64,000 nucleotides of DNA from Acidipila rosea (GTDB taxonomy: Bacteria > Acidobacteriota > Terriglobia > Terriglobales > Acidobacteriaceae). The stretch spans positions 248,001 to 312,000 of the forward strand of contig NZ_SMGK01000005.1 of assembly GCF_004339725.1 (NCBI RefSeq). Direction: 5' to 3'. Below, one piece after another: positions 7,380-16,361 of the stretch (its first letter is position 1; each line of letters begins with the position of its first letter). Under the pieces are notes generated by a model. It had not been told where the DNA came from. It was given only the letters and a program-made list of their open reading frames with translations, and searched no databases. Made by a program: the position numbers and the translations under genes.

Positions 7380-10300
7380 ATGAAGCTACTTGTCAGGTTA
7401 TTTGCTGTAACTATTTTGGCAGTCTCGTTCTTGTCTGTCGTGCATGCGCAGGCCAGCAGTGGTTCTGGTGACCAACTGCATGAAGGCTTTGTCGATCCGC
7501 CAAGAGACTTTTCGCCTATGCCCTTCTGGTTCTGGAATGGAAGGATGGAGGGGCCGGAGATTCAGAAGGAGATTCACGCCATGGTCGATCAGCATGTCTA
7601 TGGCGCTTTTCTGCATGCGCGAGACGGGCTGGAGACGCCGTACCTATCCGACGGGTGGTGGAAGGCAATAGGCTCCGGGCTGGAAGAGTCAAAGAAAGAC
7701 GGCTTCGAGTTCAATTTTGTAGATGAGTATGACTGGCCCAGTGGTGAGGTGCGGAATGTGCAGATGTCCGGCAATCATCAGAGCGAAGTCCTGGCCAGGC
7801 ATCCCGAATACAGGATGCAGACCTTAGCGTATGACTCGAAAGTCGTGCATGGCCCGCAGGCTATCAATCTGCCTGCAGATCGAGACACGGAGGCAGTGGT
7901 CGCGGCGCGCTGGCTGGGGAGAGATCGTATCGATAGCGAGAGTCTCCGTCTTCTCAACGTAGAGAACGGCCATGTCCAATGGTCTGTTCCCGATGGCGAC
8001 TGGGTTGTCCTGCAGTTTCATCTGCAGCCGGCAATGGGATTTGATGGCGGGTTTGTGGACCTGATGAATCCGGATGCCATGAAGCTCTACTTCAAGCTCT
8101 CCTATGGTGAGTACTATCGCAGGTTTGCTTCCTACTTCGGGAATACGATTCACTACTCCTTCGCAGACCATGAAGGCGACTATGGATATCGTATTGCGTG
8201 GACTCCTGAACTCTTTCAAGCATTCCAGAAGCGGACCGGGTATGACCTGCGCAAGGTGCTTCCGCTGTTGATCTATGACGGCGGCGATACTACCACCAAG
8301 GTGCGCACGGACTATCTCTCCACGGTGACGCAGTTGTACGCGGCTTCCTTCTGGGATGGCATAACTACATCCGCGCGGAAGCTTGGGATAGAGCGCACGG
8401 GACATGCGTGGGAAGAAAGCCTGCAGTGGTCGGCTGCACTCCAGGGAAGCCTGTTCTCTGTAGAGCGGGGATTGAATCCAGTAGGTGTTGATTCACTGGA
8501 GGACTTTGGCCGCCAGCCGTTGAACTTTAAAGTTGCTCAATCGGTAGCTGACTTTGAAGGGCGCCGCTTTATGTGCGAAAACCAGGGTGTCCAGGGAACT
8601 AATTCGTACCTGGACATGGAAGGTATGCGCAAGGGAACGAATGCGATCGGCGCATGGGGTGTGAATCTCTTTGTGCCGCATGCGTTTGACTATGATGCCA
8701 GCCGCGCGAACTATCCTCCGGACTGGTTGCATCAGCCATTCTGGCCTTACTTTCACTACTACGCGGACTACACCCGGCGCATCAGCTACATGAATGCGGA
8801 TAGCAGCCATGTAACCAATGTTCTTCTCTACTATCCAATCACATCTATCTGGGCTCACACTGCACCGCTCTTCTCCGGAAGTACGAGTTATCAGGAGATA
8901 GGAAGACCTGCAGCGTGGAAAAACGAAACCATTCTTATCAACGACTACTACACCAGGATGATTCTGCAGCTGGCAGACCATCATTGGGATTACAACATAG
9001 CCGATGATCAGTACCTGGACAGTGCGCGGGTGGAAGGAAATGAACTAGTGATAGGTCCGCAACGCTTCCGGGCTATTATCCTTCCTCCGCTTACGACTCT
9101 CAGCAGGAACACGCTTCGCAAGATTGAAGAATTTGATAAGGCAGGCGGGGTGGTTCTCGCAATTCGCATGCTGCCCAGTTCGTCGCCCGAGGCCGGCGGG
9201 AACGATGCAGTTATCAAGACGGGAATGGATTCTCTTTTCGGCGGAGAAGATTCCTCCAGCGGAAATGCGGGTGCTTACTATATCGCTGATTCCGTTAACT
9301 CACTCATCGCGACGTTGGATGCGAAGGTTCCAAAAGATGTGCGGATCATCGAAGGACCCTCGCAGCAGCATCTCTACTTTGAGCATCGTCGCAAGCTGCA
9401 GAAGGATTACTACTGGGTGGTGAATGACACGGATCGTGCGCGTATTAACCAGGTGCATTTTGCCGCAAAAGGTATTCCGGAGAAATGGAATGCACTTACT
9501 GGAGCGCGGGAGCCACTTTTCTACAGGAATGGGCCCGATGGGACAGAGGTTCGCCTGAACCTGGCTCCCTGGGATGCCTTCTACATTGTGTTCAAGCCGC
9601 TGACGGGATCTGGTCAGGATGCTGAACTCGTGAGCACCAACGCGGAAACCGTTGATTCAGTGTCGCGACAGGGTAGCTTGATGCGGGTCCATCTTTCCGG
9701 TCCGGCTGATCAAGCCACAACCTTTGTCACCCTGCATGGAGAAACGCATAACTATGAGGGCGAAGTATCCACGGGAAGCATCAAGCCACTTGTGCTGGTG
9801 GGTGACTGGCAGTTCAGGCCTCAGCCAGAGCGTATCTCTGTGCCATACGCAAAGGTGAAGGATGCACCCGAAGCGGAGGGCGAACGCAGGGGCTGGGAGC
9901 GCGAAGGGGCGGATGACACGGACTGGCCATCCCTGTGGCTAAGTGAGGAGCAAGGCACTGTTCGGAAGTGGGAGATGATCGGGCCGTTTCCGAATACGGA
10001 TAACAATGGCTTCAATCAGGTCTTTCCGCCGGAGAAGGAGTTTGACCCTCACAAGAAGTATGAGGGGCTGAATGCGCAAATCGTGGGATGGAAGCAGTAT
10101 GACGGCAATGAGCCTCACCTTGCGCTGGAAAACTGGGATATATGGATGAGCACCAGTGGAGGGAGAGACTCGGATGCTGCATACGTTACGCAGTTCAATC
10201 CAGAACTGCTGACGAATGGGGATAAGTGGGTGGTGAGTTATGCCCATACCTATCTCTACTCTTCGAAGGAGCAGCACGCGCAGTTTATTGTTGCCGCCGA

Positions 10301-11198
10301 TAACTGGGCCAGAATATGGCTGAACAATAAGCCGGTGTATGGGCAGCTGCGAACGCCCTTCTGGTACGAACTCAATGACCACTGGGCAGATAAGGTGCCG
10401 GTAGAGTTGAAGGCAGGCTGGAATGATGTTCTGGTCAAGGTTGGAAAAGGACGGGGAGTCTCGAGCGGCTTCTATGGATTCTCATTTCGCGTGGCCGATG
10501 ACAATGGAAATACTCTGCGGGATGTAACTGCCAGTTTTCAGCAGAAGCTGGGGAATGAATCACCGGTCGAAAGCAGCTCGATGCGCTGGTATCGAATCGC
10601 GATCCCGCCGGGATGTGTAGCTGTTGTGCCTCCGGCTTTGCAGGGTCACTACCGGATGCTGGTGAATGGACACCCGGCCACGCCGAGCGGCAACGAGCCG
10701 GTGGATATTCGCAAATTCCTGAACGGCGACCGCAATTCACTGGTAATTATTGCGAGCCAGAAGGATCGGTTGGATTCGCCTGTTCAGTTCGTAACCGGCG
10801 ATACGCCGTTTCCTCTAACGTCGTGGACAAAGACGGGTCTTGCTAACTATTCCGGAAGCGCGATCTACAGTAAGAGCTTTACGCTGCCGGCGTCGTTCCA
10901 TGGTCAGCGGGTAGTGCTCGACCTTGGGCAGATCAGTTCAGTTGCGGATGTCTATGTGAATGGGAAGAGCGCCGGAACCCTGGTGTGGAGTCCTTATCGG
11001 CTGGACATTACGAACCTGCTACGGCAAGGGCAGAACCAGTTGAAGATTGTAGTTACGAATACCGAGGCGAACCAGCGCGCCGTAGGAACATCCCACCACT
11101 TGCTGCAGGCAATTGACAAATGCGGGCTGGAGGGGCCGGTGCGACTTATTCCTTACATGGATAAAGTGATAACGCTCCATGAAGTAGCCAGTAAGTAG
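7380..11198 (+). CDS. Giant secreted glycoside hydrolase, GH106-like (putative alpha-L-rhamnosidase)
   Basis: The 1272-residue product starts with a Sec signal peptide (about 1-23). The N-terminal catalytic part contains PMPFWFWNGRMEGPEIQKEI and an FVDEYDWPSGEVRN segment, like large bacterial hydrolases related to GH106 rhamnosidases. A region at about 860-1050 (WEMIGPFPNTDNNGF onward) looks like an inserted sugar-binding beta-sandwich. The C-terminal 110 residues (WTKTGLANYSGSAIYSK, then VYVNGKSAGTLVWSPYRLDI) form a GH2-type galactose-binding-like jelly roll. AGAGG lies 7 bases before the ATG at 7380. The likely role is removing terminal rhamnose from plant glycans or flavonoid glycosides in the periplasm or at the cell surface. 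Exact family membership is less certain than for the other hydrolase here. Confidence 0.8.
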   Translation: MKLLVRLFAVTILAVSFLSVVHAQASSGSGDQLHEGFVDPPRDFSPMPFWFWNGRMEGPEIQKEIHAMVDQHVYGAFLHARDGLETPYLSDGWWKAIGSGLEESKKDGFEFNFVDEYDWPSGEVRNVQMSGNHQSEVLARHPEYRMQTLAYDSKVVHGPQAINLPADRDTEAVVAARWLGRDRIDSESLRLLNVENGHVQWSVPDGDWVVLQFHLQPAMGFDGGFVDLMNPDAMKLYFKLSYGEYYRRFASYFGNTIHYSFADHEGDYGYRIAWTPELFQAFQKRTGYDLRKVLPLLIYDGGDTTTKVRTDYLSTVTQLYAASFWDGITTSARKLGIERTGHAWEESLQWSAALQGSLFSVERGLNPVGVDSLEDFGRQPLNFKVAQSVADFEGRRFMCENQGVQGTNSYLDMEGMRKGTNAIGAWGVNLFVPHAFDYDASRANYPPDWLHQPFWPYFHYYADYTRRISYMNADSSHVTNVLLYYPITSIWAHTAPLFSGSTSYQEIGRPAAWKNETILINDYYTRMILQLADHHWDYNIADDQYLDSARVEGNELVIGPQRFRAIILPPLTTLSRNTLRKIEEFDKAGGVVLAIRMLPSSSPEAGGNDAVIKTGMDSLFGGEDSSSGNAGAYYIADSVNSLIATLDAKVPKDVRIIEGPSQQHLYFEHRRKLQKDYYWVVNDTDRARINQVHFAAKGIPEKWNALTGAREPLFYRNGPDGTEVRLNLAPWDAFYIVFKPLTGSGQDAELVSTNAETVDSVSRQGSLMRVHLSGPADQATTFVTLHGETHNYEGEVSTGSIKPLVLVGDWQFRPQPERISVPYAKVKDAPEAEGERRGWEREGADDTDWPSLWLSEEQGTVRKWEMIGPFPNTDNNGFNQVFPPEKEFDPHKKYEGLNAQIVGWKQYDGNEPHLALENWDIWMSTSGGRDSDAAYVTQFNPELLTNGDKWVVSYAHTYLYSSKEQHAQFIVAADNWARIWLNNKPVYGQLRTPFWYELNDHWADKVPVELKAGWNDVLVKVGKGRGVSSGFYGFSFRVADDNGNTLRDVTASFQQKLGNESPVESSSMRWYRIAIPPGCVAVVPPALQGHYRMLVNGHPATPSGNEPVDIRKFLNGDRNSLVIIASQKDRLDSPVQFVTGDTPFPLTSWTKTGLANYSGSAIYSKSFTLPASFHGQRVVLDLGQISSVADVYVNGKSAGTLVWSPYRLDITNLLRQGQNQLKIVVTNTEANQRAVGTSHHLLQAIDKCGLEGPVRLIPYMDKVITLHEVASK

Positions 11199-11212
11199 CC
11201 AGGGGATGTTAC

Positions 11213-11245
11213 GCGCAGCGGCTATCCTTGCGATTGCCGCTGCGC
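11213..11245. terminator. Perfect 10-bp hairpin between convergent genes
   Basis: GCGCAGCGGC at 11213-11222 is the exact reverse complement of GCCGCTGCGC at 11236-11245, with a 13-base loop. It lies between the convergent hydrolase and MFS genes, touching the MFS stop codon, and could end transcription from both sides. There is no long T run. Confidence 0.55.
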
Positions 11246-12523
11246 TGGAGGCTTTTGCTGACGCACGCCAACTAGAAGTACTGCGGTTAAAAGAGTGAAG
11301 GCTGCCAGCAGGTAAGCGCCAGCGTGAGGCGACCCGAAATGCCGATCGGCCCAGACCTTGGCGTTGGGTGCGACAAAGCCACCAACCGCACCCATTGCAT
11401 TGATAGAAGCCAGGCCGCCTGCGGCTGCGCTGTCTGCAAGATAGGTCATGGGGAAGGTCCAGAAGAGCGGCTGAACGGCGATGAAGCCTGACGCTGCCAG
11501 ACATAGGGCGATCATCGCAAGCGTTGGGGTGCTTGCCGGAAAGGCAAGGCTGGCGAGCCCGGAGATGAAGAGCGTGAGAATGGCAAGGAGCCGGTGGTTC
11601 TTATGTCTGTCTGCTGCGCGCGGTATCCAGTAGGTTGCGGCCATCGCGCAGAGCCAGGGGATAGCGGAGACGAAGCCTACCTCAATGCCCACCTTCCTGC
11701 CCAGGATTGCTCCGACCTCTGTTGGCAGATAGAAGACTACGCCGTAGACGCTCATCTGGATGAGGAAGTAGAGGAGCATGAAGTAAAGCAGGCGGGTGTC
11801 TGCCAGCGCGGCTGGAAAGGCTGCAGCTCCGTGGCTGCGCCTCTGCTGCTCTTCGCCCGAGAGTTCAGACTGGAGAGCCATTTTCTGTTCGTCAGTCAGC
11901 CAGAGAACTTCAGCGGGGCGATTGCCCAGGTAGCGATAGGCCCACACGCCGACAAGAACAGCGAGAAAACCCTCTACGAGGAACATCCACTGCCAGCCGA
12001 AGAGGCCGGTCGCGGAGGGAAGTTCGAGAAGCAAGCCGGACAAGGGGCCGCCGAAGATAAAGGCGAGAGGCGCACCGAAATAGAATAGGCCGAGGATCTG
12101 ACCTTTCGTGCGATTTGGAAACCAGTAGCTAAGGTAGAGAATGATGCCGGGGAAGAATCCGGCCTCGGCGGCTCCGAGCAGAAGGCGGAGTACGTAGAAG
12201 GACGTCTGGCCGGTGACGAACATCGTGGCCATGGAGATAAGTCCCCAGCTCACCATGATGCGGCACATCCATACACGAGCACCTACTCTGTGCATGATGA
12301 GGTTGCTGGGAATTTCAAAGAGGGCGTAGGTCAAAAAGAAGAGTCCGGCGCCGAGAGCGAAACTGGCATCGGAGATGCCGGCCGATGCGTGGAGGGCCTC
12401 TTTTGCAAAGCCGATATTCGCTCGATCGAGGAACGAGACCACATACATCAGGAGCAGAAATGGGACCAGGCGACGCTTTGCTAAAGCGATCGCCTGGTCT
12501 GCCGGGTTAGCCTGCTTAGCCAC
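11222..12523 (-). CDS. MFS transporter, anion:cation symporter (ACS) type
   Basis: The 433-residue product has about 12 membrane segments and features of the ACS branch that carries sugar acids and related anions: FLDRANIGFAKE in the first helix region, LRLLLGAAEAGFFPGIILYLSYWF in helix 5 and the loop WFPNRTKGQ. The start is taken as GTG at 12523, two bases after the stop of the upstream hydrolase gene (TAGCGTG); a longer frame would overlap that gene by 89 bases. In fungi and bacteria, carriers of this type move L-rhamnose, uronates or aldonates, so it probably imports the monosaccharide or acid released by the rhamnosidases. It is co-transcribed with the second GH106 gene. Confidence 0.9.
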   Translation of the reverse strand: MAKQANPADQAIALAKRRLVPFLLLMYVVSFLDRANIGFAKEALHASAGISDASFALGAGLFFLTYALFEIPSNLIMHRVGARVWMCRIMVSWGLISMATMFVTGQTSFYVLRLLLGAAEAGFFPGIILYLSYWFPNRTKGQILGLFYFGAPLAFIFGGPLSGLLLELPSATGLFGWQWMFLVEGFLAVLVGVWAYRYLGNRPAEVLWLTDEQKMALQSELSGEEQQRRSHGAAAFPAALADTRLLYFMLLYFLIQMSVYGVVFYLPTEVGAILGRKVGIEVGFVSAIPWLCAMAATYWIPRAADRHKNHRLLAILTLFISGLASLAFPASTPTLAMIALCLAASGFIAVQPLFWTFPMTYLADSAAAGGLASINAMGAVGGFVAPNAKVWADRHFGSPHAGAYLLAAFTLLTAVLLVGVRQQKPPAQRQSQG

Positions 12524-12524
12524 G

Positions 12525-15500
12525 CTATTGCTGCTGCGTGACGGATGAGATGCGAACTGGACCGAGCAAGCCTGACGGCAGCAGCGGCGAGTCCGCATTG
12601 TAAGGCTTAACATCCGTGAAGGTATATTTCACGGTTGCGTTCGGCTGCTGGTCCCCGATGAGGCGGTTGACCCATGCGTTGGTGACCTTGATGGTCACTT
12701 GGTTGCTTCCGGGCTTCAACGCACCCGTGGCGTCCACACGATAGGGCGTGTGCCACACGATGCCGAGGTCCTTTCCGTTGACCGTCACATCTGCCAGGTT
12801 CTTAACATCTCCAAGGTCGATGTACAGGCGGCTGTTCTTGTGGAACCACTCCGCAGGCGCATTGATGGTCCTGGTATAGGTGCCCGTTCCGGAGAAGTAT
12901 TTGACTCCGGTGTTGCTGTTGTCGCTCCACGAGGATAGCTGGTCCATCGTGATCGAGGATGGGGCGCCGCGGTTTGGCTGGAAGGCCAGTTGCCAGGGGC
13001 CGTCCAGAGTAGCTATGACCTGTTCCGTCTTTGCGGGCAGCGTGCGTGAGTTAGTGGTGGCAGGCTGGCGGAAGACGACGAATACGGTTCCCCAGGGCTC
13101 GAGGTGCAGCGGGACGGTGGTGCGTCCATCTGCGATGCTGTATGACACGGGCTCTGACTTGCCGGTCTCTGCGCGCCAAAGCTCCGGGGTCTTGTCGGTT
13201 ACGCGGAAGCTGGCATTTACGGTTTCATCGCGGTCGTTGCGGTTATCCACAAAGTAGATGTCGCCGTCGGCGAGCTTGCGATGGGCGAAGAGAATCTGGG
13301 TGTCCTGCTCTGGTTTGTTGTAGTCGAAGTCGGGGCTTATCTTGAGCGCCTGGAAGACGTCCTGAAGGCTCTGACCCGCGTAGACCGTGCCTTTGCCAAC
13401 ATGATGCACGCCGGTGCCGTCACCGAAGAGCTCATTGTTGAGCGTGTGAAATTCAGACTGGTTATCGGCGAGGCTGGGATCGTCGATGGGTTTGGGGCCC
13501 GCCACAACTGCGCCGTCCTCGACCAGCTTGTGGAGAGCGCGCAGCACCGGCAGGGACATGTGTTCCGAGAAGGGATCAAGACCCAGCACGCGATAGCTCA
13601 TTCCGCTCCGGGTGGTGATGCGGCCGTCGGTGACGCTCAACTCATGGATCAATCCATCCGCGTTGATGTAGTCGAAGCCATAGCCTGCGGGTATATTCGG
13701 GGCTGATTTGTTGAAGATCGCGGTCAGGTTGGAATCCTCACCATAGAAGTAAACAAGGTCGGCATCGAAGTGCCCCTGCTGCAGCATGTAGCTGCTGCGC
13801 GCGAGGTAATTGATCCAGGGGCCGGCCTCATTGGCCCAGGTTTCGTTGCGGTTGAACCACTGGCCGAAGGGCCCAAGCGTCAAGCCGGGCGCCTTGCCTA
13901 CAAGCGGCTGATGCGCAGATTCATGAATGACGAAGCGATTGATGCCGTTGAGCAGTTCCTGATCGGCTGTTGGCTTGAGTGTCGCCGGCGACCATGCCCA
14001 GGGCGCTGCTGCGGCGGTCATCGACTCTGCGGCGGCAATGTTCTGGCCATAGATGTGCGCTACGGAAGCGGACTCACGATCATCGGCGTTGTAGTCATAC
14101 TGTATGTTGTTGACGCCCGGTGTCTGCGTCCACATGGCGCCCATCGGGATGTCATCCAGTTTCTTCACTTCCATGCCGTCGGCGATGAACGCGCGTCCGG
14201 CCTCGTGCGATTCGCCATAGTGGCCCATGCCGCGCTCTTTCAGCGAGGCCTGCACCTGGCCATAGTGTTCGTCGGCCGTGAGATCGGCGATGGTCTTGCG
14301 GAAGTCCCAGAGGAAGCGGTCGCTCGCTGCTGTGCTCTCCACCACGTTGCCTGCGAGAACAGGCATCCACGGGATCGGATCGTATCCGCGGCGCTTGGTG
14401 AACTCGGCGATCATGTTGTCGGTCCAGTTCTGCGCGCCTGCTTCCCAGCTGTCAGTGATGACGTACTCGATGCCGCGCTTGCCCATGGAGTCCGCGCCGA
14501 CTGTCTGCTTGTAACTGTCGAGATAGTTATCCATGTAGCTTTTGACATAGTTGCGGTTGAGCTTGTCGACTTCAAGACCAGTGGCTTCGGCAGTGGCTGG
14601 GTGGTTGGTGATTCCCAGCAGTGAGTAACCAAACCGGAGTACGACCCAGTTTCCAGCCGGAGGTGTCCAGTCGAGTGTGCCGTCGGGGCGCATTTTGCTG
14701 GTGAGGTCGATAACGTCACTCTTCTGGATAACGGCCGCAGAGGGTGCGGAAGGCGTCGCGTATCCATATAGATCAGGAACGGGAATGAATGCGGCTTTCT
14801 CCTCAAATCTGTTGACGCGGGCTCCCGTGTAGAGCTGCAACTCGGAGATCTCGTATGCCGCCGGAGGCGCGCCGATCTTGATTCCGAGGGCCTTGAGATC
14901 CATATGTTTGGCCCACTCCGGGATTGGAGGCGGGGGATTCCGTTTGAAGGAAACGCGGAAATACTTCGCCGTTACCTCAGGAAAGGAGACGGTGTATTCC
15001 GGGGATGCTCCGTCGGGAATTGTCGCAATTGTGCGGAAGTTCTGTCCGTCGTCGCTGGCCTCAACCGTCTTCTCCGGATTGCCGATGCCAGAGACGATTG
15101 CGGTCATCCTGTCGAGACTCTTCATGGCAACGGTGACGGCGCGAATGGTCTGCGGGGTGGAGAACTGGTATTGAATCCATGCGTCGCTGCCCGCCGGCGG
15201 AATGGGCAGGCTGGTGGTCTTCTGCAGATCTCCGTCGGTCAGCACGTTCATGTCAGGCGCGCCTGCACTTGACGTGATGGTGGGGTGAAGCGATGCAATG
15301 GAGACGTCGTCAGACGGCCTGCGGTAGGCGATGACTGCTGCATCGGCATAGAACTGTGGGATAGGCTTGGAACCCTCGGGTGCAGAAAGAGCATCATGGA
15401 TGCCAAGATCCTGAAAGGCTCCGGTGTTGGAGGGCGGATGGGGCAGCGTTCCGCTGAAGGGCTTGCCCCCCTCGACGAAGGTTTCGCTCCAGACATACTT

Positions 15501-15926
15501 CTTCATGCCCTGCGAGGCCGGGACCCAGGGACCGCCGGTCTCGCTCCAACCGGGCGAACCTGCGATGGCCTCTTCCATCTTCAACTGGCCGGCGAGGGTG
15601 GTGGCATAGCGGAAGGCGTCCTTCCATTCCGGCGTCATATAGACCAGCCGGTTGGGCACGACCTGAGGGGTCGCGAGCGCGGCATCGAAGGTCTGGAAGC
15701 CGGCGATTCCTACGCTGTTCATCCAGTGGAGATCGAGGTTGATGCCCTCTTTGGTGATGTTGCCATTCATCCAGTGCCACCAGACACGGGGCCGGGCGCC
15801 GCTGGGCGGGTTCTCAAAGCCCTGCTTCAGCGTGTCCGGCGAACTTTGCGAGTGCGCTTTGACTCCGCCGGTACAACAGAAGCAGAGAAGCATGGTCATG
15901 ATTGCGGTCGATTGGCGTCTCATCAT
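12525..15926 (-). CDS. Secreted GH106 alpha-L-rhamnosidase
   Basis: The 1133-residue product has a signal peptide (about 1-27) and then the GH106 opening PRVWWHWMNGNITKEGINLD. A discoidin-like insert (about 200-350) and a C-terminal galactose-binding-like jelly roll (about 1030-1130, with LYIDLGDVKNLADVTVNGKDLGIVWHTPYRVDATGAL) flank the (beta/alpha)8 region. GH106 enzymes invert and release L-rhamnose from rhamnogalacturonan side chains and plant glycosides, using calcium. The start is the first of two adjacent ATGs at 15926, preceded by AAAGGA at 9 bases; a longer frame would begin with TTG. It heads a leftward operon with the MFS transporter and is divergent from the lactonase gene. Confidence is high for the family and good for the substrate. 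Confidence 0.88.
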   Translation of the reverse strand: MMRRQSTAIMTMLLCFCCTGGVKAHSQSSPDTLKQGFENPPSGARPRVWWHWMNGNITKEGINLDLHWMNSVGIAGFQTFDAALATPQVVPNRLVYMTPEWKDAFRYATTLAGQLKMEEAIAGSPGWSETGGPWVPASQGMKKYVWSETFVEGGKPFSGTLPHPPSNTGAFQDLGIHDALSAPEGSKPIPQFYADAAVIAYRRPSDDVSIASLHPTITSSAGAPDMNVLTDGDLQKTTSLPIPPAGSDAWIQYQFSTPQTIRAVTVAMKSLDRMTAIVSGIGNPEKTVEASDDGQNFRTIATIPDGASPEYTVSFPEVTAKYFRVSFKRNPPPPIPEWAKHMDLKALGIKIGAPPAAYEISELQLYTGARVNRFEEKAAFIPVPDLYGYATPSAPSAAVIQKSDVIDLTSKMRPDGTLDWTPPAGNWVVLRFGYSLLGITNHPATAEATGLEVDKLNRNYVKSYMDNYLDSYKQTVGADSMGKRGIEYVITDSWEAGAQNWTDNMIAEFTKRRGYDPIPWMPVLAGNVVESTAASDRFLWDFRKTIADLTADEHYGQVQASLKERGMGHYGESHEAGRAFIADGMEVKKLDDIPMGAMWTQTPGVNNIQYDYNADDRESASVAHIYGQNIAAAESMTAAAAPWAWSPATLKPTADQELLNGINRFVIHESAHQPLVGKAPGLTLGPFGQWFNRNETWANEAGPWINYLARSSYMLQQGHFDADLVYFYGEDSNLTAIFNKSAPNIPAGYGFDYINADGLIHELSVTDGRITTRSGMSYRVLGLDPFSEHMSLPVLRALHKLVEDGAVVAGPKPIDDPSLADNQSEFHTLNNELFGDGTGVHHVGKGTVYAGQSLQDVFQALKISPDFDYNKPEQDTQILFAHRKLADGDIYFVDNRNDRDETVNASFRVTDKTPELWRAETGKSEPVSYSIADGRTTVPLHLEPWGTVFVVFRQPATTNSRTLPAKTEQVIATLDGPWQLAFQPNRGAPSSITMDQLSSWSDNSNTGVKYFSGTGTYTRTINAPAEWFHKNSRLYIDLGDVKNLADVTVNGKDLGIVWHTPYRVDATGALKPGSNQVTIKVTNAWVNRLIGDQQPNATVKYTFTDVKPYNADSPLLPSGLLGPVRISSVTQQQ

Positions 15927-16183
15927 TGGAGCGAATCCTTTCAACTTCCCGGCCGTGGCCTGTCGGTTTTCCCGGTACCAGGAATCAGCAGCGACTGCTC
16001 AAAGCGGCTGCAAACCCCTCTGGAAACTCACACTCTGATATCACAGCCAACACCAATAGGGCAAATGTACCATTAGATAATATCCGCTCTCCTGGGCGCC
16101 CTGGGCAGGCCGTCACTCCGCCCTGCAGGTAGCGCACTCGCCGTTTGTCCTGCGGGTTTGAGGGCTTCCGGCGGCATCGTCGC

Positions 16184-16212
16184 TTGACAGCAGAATCGGC
16201 GCGTCATTAGGT
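16184..16212 (+). promoter_or_regulatory. Promoter-like signature upstream of the lactonase gene
   Basis: TTGACA at 16184-16189 is followed after exactly 17 bases by TTAGGT at 16207-16212. The same two hexamers with the same spacing occur before the TonB receptor gene of this island (19548-19576). TTGACA is a consensus -35 element; TTAGGT is a poor match to TATAAT, so the second element may reflect a lineage-specific -10 box or an activator-dependent promoter. Confidence 0.5.
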
Positions 16213-16231
16213 TTACCACTTGGCGGAAATT

Positions 16232-16249
16232 GTTTTCCAGTTGGAAAAC
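16232..16249. promoter_or_regulatory. Inverted repeat, putative operator for the lactonase-dehydratase operon
   Basis: GTTTTCCA and TGGAAAAC are perfect reverse complements separated by two bases, 20 bases past the putative -10 hexamer and 112 bases before the lactonase start. The position suits a repressor site. The TTCCA/TGGAA arms recall IclR-type operators, but no IclR gene is seen nearby. Confidence 0.45.
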
Positions 16250-16361
16250 CGTACTTGCGCCACCTCGCTTTTGGCGGGTCGCGATGCGACGACGGGCCTG
16301 GCCACGCCGTGGCTGCCGCAGACTTTGCTGAAGGGTTGAACACACAAACGGAGATCAGGAA

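Larger units (their letters stand above)
15927..16361. other. 435-base divergent intergenic region of the rhamnoside island
   Basis: No gene is supported here. The region holds the leftward promoter for the GH106-MFS operon, with an AT-rich patch at about 16066-16084 and the near-palindrome CTCTGATATCACAG at 16033-16046. It also holds the rightward promoter-like sequence at 16184-16212 and an inverted repeat at 16232-16249 ahead of the lactonase gene. It is therefore probably the main control region of the island. Confidence 0.6.
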
